Shown: positions 32,727 to 42,991 of the stretch, one piece after another
Position numbering within the stretch: position 1 is the first letter of the stretch
Layout of the letters: every line of letters begins with the position of its first letter
Source: Paradesertivirga superstes
Lineage (GTDB): Bacteria > Bacteroidota > Bacteroidia > Sphingobacteriales > Sphingobacteriaceae
NCBI RefSeq assembly: GCF_037622515.1
Contig: NZ_JBBJCN010000001.1
Span: 1,054,001 to 1,118,000, forward strand
Direction: 5' to 3'
Length of the DNA stretch: 64,000 bases
Position numbers and translations under genes: made by a program
Notes under the pieces: generated by a model
Databases searched by the model: none
What the model saw: the letters and a program-made list of their open reading frames with translations, nothing else
Told to the model about the DNA's origin: nothing

Positions 32727-35700
32727 TTATTTTTGAATTAAGAGTTTGGATACATATTTATTATTAACTGTAACGATATAAATCCCAGTAGAAATTGAAG
32801 CAGGAAAAATAACTTCGATCTGACCCACGGCATCTTTTACGAAATCTCTTAAAAGCATCAATCGTCCGCTCATGTCCATTACTTTGACAGTCAAGTTCTG
32901 GTTAAGTAGTTCCGAGCCAACATTGATAAAAAAGCTGCTTCCTGAAACTGGGTTAGGATAAAGACTCATCGGTGTATCAGTATTTTGTTGTGGAAAGTCT
33001 AGAATAAGATCAGATTTAAATCTGCTCATTAAGTTTTGAGAACCGCCTCCCCATAACTGAAACCACATATCTTTTCCACTATCACTACTACCCTGAAAAT
33101 ACGTTCCATTCGCGTAGCTATTGCTGCTTGATTTCTCTACGTAAATCGCTTTTCCATTGCTTGCTGAGCACGACATATTAATGTAATAGGTCGTTCCTGC
33201 TGTTAGCGGCCCAATAGCAGAAGGAAAAGTTATGGTATACGTCATAAAAGAACTGCCCGAACTGGTATTGGTTATGGCAGAAGGGGAAACAGATACACTG
33301 CTTCCGGAAATGGCTCCGCTGTTTCTGCCGGTTCCAATGTTCACCAGAAAATCAGCATTAGGCAGATCGGTTTCCCGTGACAGATGCAAAACCAGCTTTT
33401 TAACATAGTAAGCTGCCTGACCTGTTGTTCCGTTCTTAAAGGACTGGGAGCCAGTCTGACCATTTTTAATATCTGCTTTATCGCCCGTTGATGTATTCTG
33501 TTGCAGGATAGTAGAAGGTACTGTAGCAACCGGAGTAGCGCTTACCTGGCTGGAGTTTGCTCCTTCGCCTGCAGCACTGACTGCTGATACGACAAAGTAA
33601 TAAAGCGTTCCGTTGGTTAAACCGGTATTGGTATAACTGGTAGCGGTTACACCGGTAGCTACGGTGGTGTACGGGCCTTCCGTAAAAGTTGCTCTTTTTA
33701 CATTGTAACTGGTAGCTCCGGAGGATGCTATCCAGCCCAAGGCTACTTCGGCATTGCCTGCTGTAGCTGTAAGGCCGGTTGGCGCTGCCGGTGGCGGAGT
33801 TGCCAGTGGTGTGGCACTTACCTGGGCTGAGTTGGTTCCTTCTCCTGCCGCACTTACTGCTGATACGACAAAGTAATAAACCGTTCCATTGGTTAACCCC
33901 GTATTGGTATAAGTTGTGGTGGTTACACCGGTCGCTATGGTTGTGTATGGACCGCCTGTAACAGTGGCTCTTTTTACATTATAGCTTGTTGCTCCGGTGG
34001 ATGCTGTCCAGCTCAAGGCTACCTGGACATTGCCTGCTGTGGCCGTCAGACCGGTTGGTGCTGCCGGTGGCGGGGTTGCCTGTGGTGTAGCACTTACCTG
34101 GGCAGAGTTTGCTCCCTCCCCTACTCCATTTACCGCAGATACTACATAATAATAAGGCGTACCATTAGTTAAACCAGTATTGGTATAGTTGGCAGCAGTT
34201 ACCCCGGTGACTACGGTTGTGTACGGGCCGCCAGTAGTGGTTGCTCTTTTTACATTGTAGCTGGTGGCTCCGGATACGGCCGTCCAGCTTAAGGCTGCCT
34301 GGGTATCGCCAGCAGTGGCTGTAAGGCCTGTTGGTGCGGCTGGTAATACAGGTGCTGCGCCATCCCATACTCTGAAGCTACTAATATGTCCTATCTGGCC
34401 AGAAGCTGCCCCAGAAACACCGAAACCAGCGAAATTTGTGTTGGCAGTCGAGAATATGGTAGTAGTTGACCAGTCATACGTTACCCCATCTAACAAGAAA
34501 TCAAAGATATCTCCAGTTGAAGTGTTAATGGTGTATGACATGGAATGTTGTTGTGTTCCTCCAACCCAGGTTCCGTTATACGGAAGAGTTTGAACTGGAG
34601 TACCGGTAGTAGAATTGCTGCCGTTCCAAAGTTGAAGCGTACCATCCATGTTAACAAAAACACCTCGCATATTCGCGAATGAATCGCCTGAGGACGCAAT
34701 TGATGACCAAAAACCGAGATAAACTCCCCGTCCGGGCCGTAAAGGCACATTGTTACCCAGCGTACCTTCATCAAAGGTTGCCGAGATCTTAATCAAAGAG
34801 GGCTTAACATAAGCTCCGGCACTGGCAATACTAATAACCTCACCCATATTCATTGTCAAAATGGCTGTGCCACCACTTACGGAATTGACTTGTGTATTCA
34901 CGGAAGTCGTAACTTGATATACACGCCCCTCTATAGTTGCCTCTTCAGGAGTACGGCCGGTTACGGTAGCAGAACTTGTTGTAAAATTGTCTAAGATTAA
35001 ACTTACTTCAGTAGTCGGAGTTGCACTCTTTTGGGTAGAGTTGCCTCCTTCACCAGCTGCACTTACTGCTGAAACCACGTAAAAATATGTTGTACCATTA
35101 GTCAAACCAGTATTTGTGTAGTTAGTTGCAGTAACACCTGTAGCTATAGAAGTGTATGGTCCACCGCTAACGGCTGAACGCTTTACATTATACGTTGCTG
35201 CACCAGTAGATGCTGTCCAATTTAATGTTACCTGCGCATTTCCAGCTGACGATGTTAAACTAACTGGTGCTGCCGGAGGCTGTGCTGCACTCATTGCCAG
35301 ATTTATTTTATTCAGATTATAAGCACTGGCACTACCTGATACATATACCCGCATGCTTTGTACACCTGCTTCCAAGAGTACTCCCGAAGCTACAGTAAAG
35401 TCTTTCCAATCCTGCAAGCCAGTTGAACTGGCACCTCCAAAAGGAACAGCCACATCGCCCGTTTTATTTATACCGGCAAAATCAAACCGTACTGACCCGT
35501 TGGCATTAGCAGAACCATATCTGATCGTTATATCATAATTTCCCGTAGTGGGGACGTTAATTGTATAGTTGAGCCATTCTCCAGGCTCCATGACAGCCAC
35601 GTTAAAACCTCCCTCTGCACAGGTTTCCACATCCACCCCTTCAACAGTTCTGTACTGTGATCCGGTATTGGTTGACGTAAGATCATGGTAAGACTTCGCT

Positions 35701-37223
35701 TCACCATTACCGGCGAAGTAATCATAATCCTCCGCCTCAATAGTACCAGGCAGTACATTCATCCGAAATACAGGTTTTCCCCCTGAAAAATAACAGGGAT
35801 CTCCGGCAGACAGAGCCGGCCTGCGGTAAGCTAACCCGCCCCATCCCGGATGATCCATCTCAAAACCGCCCTGTTCATATCCAAATTCTGCTTCTGATAT
35901 TTCCTGTCCTCTTTTTAGCCATTTTACATCGGTTTCTGCTAATCCTAAACGTCCCTGGTAATGCGCTAGAGCCTGCTCATGTATAGGAGATGTGTTAGAC
36001 TTCTGATTTTCGCCTCTAGTAAGCCTCGTTAAGTCATTTCCATTCCATGGATTTATCTTCTTAGAAAACCACCGTCCGCTTCGGTCTCTTATCTGAATAA
36101 ACTCACCAGAGGCTACTGTAGGCTCCCATGGAGCCGGCTGATCCGGAAAAGTATAGTTATAAGACAAATTGTATCTTAATGAATATTCCAATCCCAATAA
36201 TATTCTATTATTCAAAGTTCCATACAAATCATCGCCCTGATTCCAGGCTATTTCACCTATCGAAGAGAGCAAGCCAACTCCTCCAAATGCATGACTCTGG
36301 TCACGGGAGCTTTCCTGGCATTGGCCGTTTTCAAAAACATAATTTGAAATCAATTCATTATAACCATAATCCGGTATAGTAGTGCTTTCCCCGGTACGGG
36401 TATATTCATCATAATATTCATTGGATGCTGCAGCATTCGGGGTTGCATTTACAATAGGCGGTCCCGATGGATAGGGAAGATCATCTGCACGGTGCGGCAA
36501 TCCCTGCAGGTAACGTAGCGCCCGGTCATACATGACTTTATTATCCAGAAATATACCCATTGCCATAAGACTTCTCATGGCAAACAAACCCTGATTGCCG
36601 TGGCGTCCCGAATCCCCGTTATACATATACCAATAAAACGTGGCATCCTTGCTAGCGATAGCCGCTGACGGAACAGTGGTGGTTGAATATCCCGGATAAA
36701 CCAGCATAGCTTTAAAACGATCCATATCTGCCTGAGCCCAGCCCGTATAGGTAGTTTTAATAATCTCGGCTGCCTCCAAGAACTTCCAGATGGCCCTGCC
36801 TGCCTGAAGTGCTTTTGTGCCATCATCATTAAACCTGGTAATATTTGACCATGCATTAAAAATCTCAACTGCCTTTTGCGCATGTCGGGTATCTCCGGTG
36901 ATGTACCACATCAGGGCATTGTAATAAGCTGCAAGTCCATCGAATTTAACTTTATTATACTCGGCTGCAATAACCCCATCAATTACGGTATTGGCGCTTG
37001 CGCCTTTCACAATGTAATTATAACTGGCGTATTGATTTGCTGATAAAGTTGTAAACGATGTTTTCCAGGGCTCGATCCCTGCCTGCACCATATATTTCAT
37101 ACGCTCAAGATCAGACTTCTTGTGGGAAATTCCCGGATGAGCAAAATCCTGTGCGGATGAAATCACGGGTACGGCCATTAACATCACTGTTAAAGTTATA
37201 CAGAGTGTAAAAATCTTTTTCAT
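32727..37223 (-). CDS. T9SS-exported alginate-lyase-fold enzyme with CBM6 and FN3 repeats
   Basis: The 1498-residue product is a paralog of the 1976-aa lyase. It has a signal peptide (to residue 24), an alginate-lyase-type toroid at 25-480 (HPGISHKKSDLERMK, GRHGNQGLFAMRS, NGQCQESSRDQSHAFGG), CBM6 at 490-645 (IEAEDYDYF...), FN3 at 655-737 and one TGRTPE module at 740-953. Three near-identical FN3 repeats follow at 958-1230. Next comes a 160-residue beta-domain of unknown family (1235-1405), then a T9SS sorting domain (LYPNPVSGSSFF... last 80 residues). Relative to the paralog it has FN3 in place of Ig spacers and lacks the calcium repeats. The pair probably attack the same or related polymers outside the cell. 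An operator lies 445 bp upstream. Confidence 0.85.
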   Translation of the reverse strand: MKKIFTLCITLTVMLMAVPVISSAQDFAHPGISHKKSDLERMKYMVQAGIEPWKTSFTTLSANQYASYNYIVKGASANTVIDGVIAAEYNKVKFDGLAAYYNALMWYITGDTRHAQKAVEIFNAWSNITRFNDDGTKALQAGRAIWKFLEAAEIIKTTYTGWAQADMDRFKAMLVYPGYSTTTVPSAAIASKDATFYWYMYNGDSGRHGNQGLFAMRSLMAMGIFLDNKVMYDRALRYLQGLPHRADDLPYPSGPPIVNATPNAAASNEYYDEYTRTGESTTIPDYGYNELISNYVFENGQCQESSRDQSHAFGGVGLLSSIGEIAWNQGDDLYGTLNNRILLGLEYSLRYNLSYNYTFPDQPAPWEPTVASGEFIQIRDRSGRWFSKKINPWNGNDLTRLTRGENQKSNTSPIHEQALAHYQGRLGLAETDVKWLKRGQEISEAEFGYEQGGFEMDHPGWGGLAYRRPALSAGDPCYFSGGKPVFRMNVLPGTIEAEDYDYFAGNGEAKSYHDLTSTNTGSQYRTVEGVDVETCAEGGFNVAVMEPGEWLNYTINVPTTGNYDITIRYGSANANGSVRFDFAGINKTGDVAVPFGGASSTGLQDWKDFTVASGVLLEAGVQSMRVYVSGSASAYNLNKINLAMSAAQPPAAPVSLTSSAGNAQVTLNWTASTGAATYNVKRSAVSGGPYTSIATGVTATNYTNTGLTNGTTYFYVVSAVSAAGEGGNSTQKSATPTTEVSLILDNFTTSSATVTGRTPEEATIEGRVYQVTTSVNTQVNSVSGGTAILTMNMGEVISIASAGAYVKPSLIKISATFDEGTLGNNVPLRPGRGVYLGFWSSIASSGDSFANMRGVFVNMDGTLQLWNGSNSTTGTPVQTLPYNGTWVGGTQQHSMSYTINTSTGDIFDFLLDGVTYDWSTTTIFSTANTNFAGFGVSGAASGQIGHISSFRVWDGAAPVLPAAPTGLTATAGDTQAALSWTAVSGATSYNVKRATTTGGPYTTVVTGVTAANYTNTGLTNGTPYYYVVSAVNGVGEGANSAQVSATPQATPPPAAPTGLTATAGNVQVALSWTASTGATSYNVKRATVTGGPYTTIATGVTTTTYTNTGLTNGTVYYFVVSAVSAAGEGTNSAQVSATPLATPPPAAPTGLTATAGNAEVALGWIASSGATSYNVKRATFTEGPYTTVATGVTATSYTNTGLTNGTLYYFVVSAVSAAGEGANSSQVSATPVATVPSTILQQNTSTGDKADIKNGQTGSQSFKNGTTGQAAYYVKKLVLHLSRETDLPNADFLVNIGTGRNSGAISGSSVSVSPSAITNTSSGSSFMTYTITFPSAIGPLTAGTTYYINMSCSASNGKAIYVEKSSSNSYANGTYFQGSSDSGKDMWFQLWGGGSQNLMSRFKSDLILDFPQQNTDTPMSLYPNPVSGSSFFINVGSELLNQNLTVKVMDMSGRLMLLRDFVKDAVGQIEVIFPASISTGIYIVTVNNKYVSKLLIQK
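33535..34350 (-). repeat. Three tandem FN3 repeats within the 1498-aa lyase
   Basis: Units of about 92 residues (276 bp) each contain PAAPTGLTATAG, SYNVKRAT, GPYTT and TNTGLTNGT, and end AGEG-x-NS-x-QVSATP. They are nearly identical at the DNA level, so recent amplification is likely and repeat number may vary. A more diverged FN3 lies near 35015-35260. Confidence 0.85.
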
Positions 37224-37667
37224 TTAATTTTAATTAGGATTAATAATTAGTTAGTGCATTCCCTTATGGCATTTAAGGATTCCGGACCTTGTCCGTTCCC
37301 GGATATATTTCATACCGCTTAACGTTATCAAACAATCTGCCTTTTTTGCTTTTTCTTTATTTCATTAGAAAAGAATTAATTATGGACTTATTTTTATTAA
37401 TCCCTGCGGGTAAAGTCGAGCTTTAACAACAGGCGGGGTACGCAGAAAGGAATAGATAGAATGTGTGGAAACTTGAGTTAAGAATATTTGAGAAGTCAAA
37501 TTGGGTGGACGTAAATATTTCACAAAGCCGCACCGAGGCATTTGCTGAGAACTTAAATAATACAGAGCAAAAACTTCTATGGCCTTTGCAGTGAAATATG
37601 AAGTTCTTTTTTCAGAAAAGAAATGGAGTAATCTTTTCATTTGGTTATAATGGCTAACCGACTTAAT
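37224..37667. other. Leader and spacer of the 1498-aa lyase
   Basis: This is a long region between the operator and the lyase start. A 108-codon chance frame spans the operator and lacks any family likeness, so I do not call it. No clear TAnnTTTG box lies 4-8 nt from this operator. Confidence 0.4.
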
Positions 37668-37683
37668 ACTAAATCGATTTAGT
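37668..37683 (-). promoter_or_regulatory. LacI-type operator upstream of the 1498-aa lyase
   Basis: This is a perfect palindrome ACTAAATCGATTTAGT. Unlike the other sites, no TAnnTTTG box follows at the usual spacing on the minus strand, so the promoter is diverged or lies elsewhere. Confidence 0.7.
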
Positions 37684-37940
37684 AAATGTATTGATTTTTT
37701 TGTCACTCTTACAAATAATTTTTATTTTATTTCAGATATTTAAATTTGGGGTAACTGATTAATCACGAAACAATGATGTCAGATCTTTGTCAGTGGACTT
37801 TCATAAAAGCCCGCTAGGTGTGACACGAACACTGGAAAACAAAGTTGGATAATATCTTTAAAATAAAGGCAAAGGAGGGGACGCATTAGCGCGTTCAAAA
37901 GACAATACGGTACTATGTTGCATTCCATTAAATTAATAGC
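37684..37940. repeat. Duplicated upstream region, copy A
   Basis: The sequence upstream of this operator is diverged but alignable with 48305-48540 upstream of another operator. Shared blocks in order are CACTCTT, a T-rich run, ATATTTAAA, CAGATCTTT, GCATTA-CG-TTCAA and AATAC. The two operator regions descend from one ancestral upstream region. Confidence 0.55.
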
Positions 37941-38014
37941 AATAAGTTGGTTTATTGATAGCAGGCTATTAGAAATTAATGGTAAATAGAAACCTACGCC
38001 TAAACCTGTTTTAA

Positions 38015-38129
38015 TCGGGAAACCTCGTTGATATGCTGATCATTGGCTTTACGTTTAGTACAAATGAAACTGTTGCTTTAGAAACATTTAAATGTTTAGC
38101 AATATCACCTATCGATATTTTTTATTCAT
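38015..38129 (-). pseudogene. Remnant of a third LacI regulator
   Basis: From ATG at 38129 the minus strand reads MNKK, then, after a 1-bp deletion in a poly-A run, ISIGDIAKHLNVSKATVSF and VLN. This is almost identical to the DNA-binding head of LacI regulator 1 (ISIGDIAKHLNISKTSVSF). After VLN the frame degenerates and the hinge and sensor domain are missing. It lies between the GH92 stop and an operator, so a regulator gene once stood at this junction. Confidence 0.85.
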
Positions 38130-38228
38130 TATCCTTACAAAAACCAGTATTAGCACTGTTTATACAAACCGACAAAACGTATAAAAGCAGGCGGTCTGGT
38201 GAAGAAACTATTGTAGCTGATTTCTAAA

Positions 38229-40568
38229 TTATTTTTTTAGACCAGCCCAGGTTCCAGGTGTGCTACCCATATAAAGCTGAAGTGTTTTGCCTGCATTAAT
38301 ATCACTATGGTAGAAATAAAAGTGAATCAGAGGATTCACACCAAGTTTGGCAGATTGTATATATATGTTCCGATCTGATATATTACTTGCCAGTATAGTG
38401 AATTGCTTAGATTTATAATACTTTGGGTTCAGATGAATAACTGTTTTACTAAAAATTGGGCTGCCTATTTCATAAACCGGATCCTCCTCGCAACCTCCTG
38501 TCATTTGAAACAAGCCTATTTTCATTAATACATTTAACGCCCCCATTAACCCCTGATCTTCGTCCCCGTTATATCCAAATTGCGGAGATAAATCGCTGTA
38601 GGCGCTATCCAGAACCTCGCGGCTCCATTGCTGCGTTAGCCAGGGTGCACCTGCATGATTAAATATAAATACCGTCTGCATATTAGGTTGATTTGAATAA
38701 TTCACCCAAGTACGCCGTTCCTTTCGAATTACATCCAGATTAAGCGGATGCTCACTTGCAAAGCGATAGGCCCGCGAATCAAGGAACTGCTGGTTCAGCT
38801 TTTTCACTGCCTGATCTTCACCTCCTAATAAATTAAACAATCCTTTCATATCGTGAGGAACGAACCAAGTATACTGGGCACCACTTGCCTCTTCAAATCC
38901 GTTATCATTTAGCAGGGGATCAAAAGGAGACTTCCATTTCCCGTTCCAATCTTTTGGAACCATATAACCCTCCTTTGCATTATAGAGGTTGCTGAAATTG
39001 CCAGAACGCTTTTTAAAGTATTGGTAATCTGCCTCCTTTTTAAGCGACTTGGCTAATTGTGCCAGGCACCAATCCTGGTAAGCGTTCTCTAAGGTAATGG
39101 CTGCGCCATCCTGATGCATACCATAAACTGTGTCTGATAAAGGATAAGGAACATAACCTCTTGCTATATATTCCTCAATGCCCCCCCCTCTCGCTGTGTT
39201 ATGTTCATACCCCACTTTTCCCATCATTCCACCCGGCATATGATTTTTCTTTAAACCTTCATAAGCAAGATCGATATCAAACCCTCGAATGCCTTTAAAC
39301 CATGCACTTACATAAAATGGGGTTGTTTGTGCCCCGGTCATCACAGCAGTATAATTACCGCCGGATGGCCCACGGGGAATAAGCCCTCCGTCTTTATAAT
39401 ACTGCAGAAAAGAGTTGCAAAAATCTTCAACAACTTCCGGGTAAACCAGCGACCATAACGTATTCAGCGTCCACTGAGCTCCCCAGAACGAATCTGAGTT
39501 ATACATGTTAAACTTCGGCTTACCCTGAGCATTAAGAGCTACCTGTTTAATCAGGCGCTCATTACCTGTAAAGTCAGAATACTTCCCGTCCACATCATTT
39601 AACATCCGTCTGCCTTGTATCGCTTTCCAAAGGTCAGTGTAAAAGCGCCTTTGTTGTTTTAAAGTCCCGCCTTCAACGCTAATGCGACTTAACATGCTAT
39701 TCCAGTGATTCGATGCCTGGGTCTTCACCTGGTCAAAGTTCCAAGCAGGAACTTCTGCTTTCCTGTTCTTTGCTGCCCCCGTTGCACTGGTAAAGGAAAG
39801 ACCTACATTCATTGACACCTGTCTGCCTTTATTATCCAATTCCACAAGCATGGTCCCCCCTGCGCCTTTCCATTCTTTTAAACCTTCTGTAAGCTTGCCT
39901 TCCTGCAACAGGTAAATCTTTTTAACAGGATGATTGAATACAGCACTAAAATATACCGGTGCAACTTTTGGCCGTCTGCCTGTTTTGCCATTAATCATAT
40001 ATCCTCTTATCTCCGAAGCACTTACCTGTACAAATCCACCTTCAATTAATTCTGATGCTCCTAGTACGCCCTTTAATTGAAAAACAATACCTTGCTTTTC
40101 TCCTTCAGGAAAAGTATAACGATGTAAACCTACCCTGTTACTTGCTGTCAGTTCTGCTGTGATTCCGTATCGGTTAAGCACTACCGAGTGATATCCGGGT
40201 TTTACAACTTCTTTTTCATGTGAAAAGGGGGAAGAAAAATCGGAAAGAAGGGAGGTTAAGTTTGAAGTTTTAAATGTTACCGGCAGCACCGGAACTCCGG
40301 AAAGCTGCCATTCGTGGATATGGCTGAAGCACTTAATTGTATCGACATTATAACGATAACCGCCGTTCCAATCCCCATTTATCTGATTATCGGGAAATAA
40401 ACTTACCATCCCGAAGGGCCTGCTTGCGGACGAGAAATAGAACCACCGGGAATTAGCCGCATCAAGTAAGGGATAAACAAGATCTACAGTTCTTGCAGTT
40501 TTAACCTGGCCATAAATATGCATACATGCACTAAGGAGTACAAGTATGAAAAATAAATTTCGTTTCAT
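38229..40568 (-). CDS. GH92 alpha-mannosidase-family glycosidase
   Basis: The 779-residue exported protein (signal MKRNLFFILVLLSACMHIYG) has GH92 hallmarks: a beta-sandwich start with SASRPFGMVSLFPD and CFSHIHEWQLSG, then an (alpha/alpha)6 barrel with FWGAQWTLNTLWSLVYPE, GAAITLENAYQDWCLAQLAK and YNGDEDQGLMGALNVL. It ends with EDPVYEIGSPIF. GH92 enzymes are calcium-dependent inverting exo-alpha-mannosidases. The active-site strand reads GDEDQG, with acidic residues at the base positions. Divergence from typical members (LMGALNVLMKIG rather than QMSAWYVFSALG) means another alpha-linked sugar is possible. It is last in the GH97-GH88-GH3 operon, 1 bp after the GH3 stop. Confidence 0.85.
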   Translation of the reverse strand: MKRNLFFILVLLSACMHIYGQVKTARTVDLVYPLLDAANSRWFYFSSASRPFGMVSLFPDNQINGDWNGGYRYNVDTIKCFSHIHEWQLSGVPVLPVTFKTSNLTSLLSDFSSPFSHEKEVVKPGYHSVVLNRYGITAELTASNRVGLHRYTFPEGEKQGIVFQLKGVLGASELIEGGFVQVSASEIRGYMINGKTGRRPKVAPVYFSAVFNHPVKKIYLLQEGKLTEGLKEWKGAGGTMLVELDNKGRQVSMNVGLSFTSATGAAKNRKAEVPAWNFDQVKTQASNHWNSMLSRISVEGGTLKQQRRFYTDLWKAIQGRRMLNDVDGKYSDFTGNERLIKQVALNAQGKPKFNMYNSDSFWGAQWTLNTLWSLVYPEVVEDFCNSFLQYYKDGGLIPRGPSGGNYTAVMTGAQTTPFYVSAWFKGIRGFDIDLAYEGLKKNHMPGGMMGKVGYEHNTARGGGIEEYIARGYVPYPLSDTVYGMHQDGAAITLENAYQDWCLAQLAKSLKKEADYQYFKKRSGNFSNLYNAKEGYMVPKDWNGKWKSPFDPLLNDNGFEEASGAQYTWFVPHDMKGLFNLLGGEDQAVKKLNQQFLDSRAYRFASEHPLNLDVIRKERRTWVNYSNQPNMQTVFIFNHAGAPWLTQQWSREVLDSAYSDLSPQFGYNGDEDQGLMGALNVLMKIGLFQMTGGCEEDPVYEIGSPIFSKTVIHLNPKYYKSKQFTILASNISDRNIYIQSAKLGVNPLIHFYFYHSDINAGKTLQLYMGSTPGTWAGLKK

Positions 40569-40569
40569 T

Positions 40570-42991
40570 TTATTTAATAATAAAGGTTCCTTTTAATCGA
40601 ATGTCTTCGGATGAGCTTCCAATACGTACTTCAAACTGGCCGGGCTCAACAGTCCAGTTCATGTCTGCATCCAGTAAGCTGAGATGCTCAGGCTCGAGAG
40701 TAAACTTTACTACTTTCTTTTCTCCGGGCATTAAAGAGACACGCTCAAAGCCCCGTAATTGAGTGTCATACGTAATAACACTGCTAAGCATGTCTTTAAG
40801 ATATAGCTGTACAACCTCATCACCCTTAACATTGCCTATATTGGCAATGTCTATGGTAATTACAATATTAGCTTCCGAAGCTTGCTCTTTTGGGGAAATA
40901 GTTAAATTACTGTATTGGAACGTAGTATAGCTCAGGCCGAAACCAAACGGGTATAGGGCCCCGTTCACGCTTGTCTTACCGGCTCCATTGGGACCTTCTG
41001 AAGGTTGATCCGCATGCGAGCCTGGTTTAAATGGGAAATTATATTCGATTTGCCCTATACTTTTAGGAAAGGTCATGCTTAATTTACCGCCCGGATTATA
41101 ATCTCCAAACAAAGACTCTGCAATAGCTTTACCACCGGTATGTCCCGGGAACCAGGCTTCCAAAATTGCAGGGATGTTCTGATTTGCCCAATTAATAGTA
41201 AGAGGCTGACCATTGATCAAAACCAGTACCAGCGGTTTTCCGGTGGCAAGTTAGCGCTTCCAATAATTGCTGCTGCCGTCCGGGAAGGTCTAAGGAAGTT
41301 CGCGACAAACTTTCGCCAACGGTTTTATCATCTTCACCTAAAACAGCTACAATTACATCAGAGGACTTAGCTTTTTTCACTGCCTTTGCAATGCTCTCCT
41401 GCTCCTGCTGACTTAAAGCTGCGGGGATGATCTCGGTACTGGGCCATCCGGGATTAACTACGTCGCAACCTTCTTCGTATGTTACATTAACTGTATTCCC
41501 AACATAGGCTTGTATACCTTTTAAAACTGTGGTTACAGGATTATTAGATGGTCCGTAACGGCTTATTGCATATTTTTCCTCAGCTGCTAAGGGTCCTGTT
41601 ACCAGGATATTTTTCAGCTTTCCCTTATTTAGCGGAAGAAGATTATTTTGATTTTTTAAGAGGACCAGAGATTCCCTGTTTATCTGGAGGGACAGCTCTT
41701 CGTCTTTAGTTGTATGTACAATCTTGTCCGCCCGTTTAGGATCATTATTTATAGGTGCATCAAAAAGTCCCACCAAAAACTTAACCCTTAACACATCACG
41801 AACTCGGTCGTCCACTGTTTTGATTGAAAGCTTTCCTTCTTTAACCAGTTCTCTGATGTTATTGATGTATGATGCCGGTGGATCGAAGTTAGTCCAAACG
41901 TTGAGGCCGGCTTTAATGGCTAGCCTTGTTGCGTCTTTAAAATCTTCAGCAACGTGATGCTTTTCATAAATATATTCTACCGCCCGGCTATCAGATACTA
42001 CATAGCCTTTAAACCCATATTTTTCGCGTAAAAGTCCAGTTAAGAAGTAATGGCTAGCCGAAACCGGTACGCCATCCCAGTCGTTATAGCTGCTCATCAC
42101 GCCAAGCGGGTGTGCTTCTTGAATTATCCTTTTAAATGGATACAGAAAGAGCTGATGCATTTCTCTCGGCGCAACATGCGGATCGGTACGGGCATTTCCA
42201 TCACGCCCCCCTTTTGGAACACTGTAAACAGCAAAATGCTTAAGCGTAGAAGCTACTCCTTGACTTTGAACACCCAATGTCATTTGTTTTCCGAGTTCGG
42301 CTATATGAAAAGGATCTTCTCCGTAACACTCAACTACCCTGCCCCAGCGTGGATCACGGGCAGGATCAAGAATAGGGACATAAATATTGGTGTAGCCCAG
42401 AGCCTTCCCTTCACGACCTACCATTTCCCCGGCCTGCCTTACCAGTTGTTTGTTCCAGGTACTCCCTATTGAAATGGGTGCAGGTAAAGGTGTTGCCCTG
42501 TCGTGGCAAAGGCCGTGAATTCCTTCATTGGTAAAATCAACAGGTATCCCCAATCGGGTTTCTTCGATAAACCATTTTTGAAGGGTATTTATAGCGGTTG
42601 CATGTTTACTGAAAGGATATGAATATTGACTTTGCGCCCTTTTATTATTTGGCAGGCTGTTTAAACTCTCATCAATATTTGCGATACCATCTTTCCACAC
42701 TTCCTTTTTCCAGCCCAGGGTTGGCATCTCGTCTTTCAATACCCGACCATACCCATATAAGGTGGCCATTTGGCACGACTTCTCTTCCAGTGTCATCTGG
42801 CTAAGAAGGTTCTCTACCCTTTTATCGACGGGCTGCGATGTATCTTCATAAACGTCAGTCTTCCCATTTTTATTAAAGTCGATCCAGCCTTTGTGGTAAA
42901 TATTTTTTTGCTGTGCCCTTAAGGATATTGAACTTAGACAAAGAGCCAGCGCTATTATATTCATTATCTCTGTGCGTTTATTTTTTTTCAT
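40570..42991 (-). pseudogene. GH3 beta-glycosidase split by a frameshift
   Basis: Two overlapping frames (42991-41192 and 41220-40570) make one GH3 enzyme of about 800 residues. Part one has a signal peptide, the NGKTDVYEDTSQPVDKRVEN opening, KHFAVYSVPKGGRDG, and VVSDSRAVE with the likely nucleophile Asp near residue 334. It continues into the alpha/beta-sandwich up to SLSRTSLDLPGRQQQLLEAL. Part two resumes with INGQPLTINWANQNIPAILE and ends with a fibronectin-like domain (GDEVVQLYLKDM, FEVRIGSSS). Reading through needs a 1-bp correction near 41250-41252, which restores LATGKPLVLVLINGQ. It may be a true pseudogene, a recent mutation or a sequencing error. It would cleave beta-glucose, beta-xylose or similar. 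The start overlaps the GH88 stop by 14 bp. Confidence 0.8.

Noticed and set aside
37380..37706. A 108-codon minus-strand frame covering the operator at 37668
   Set aside because: No family likeness, no signal, and it contains a regulatory site and the duplicated spacer. Judged a chance frame.
40570..42991. Two separate genes for GH3, one encoding a stand-alone C-terminal domain
   Set aside because: The halves overlap, join within the conserved region before INGQPL, and the second lacks a signal peptide although the family is exported. A frameshift explains them better.
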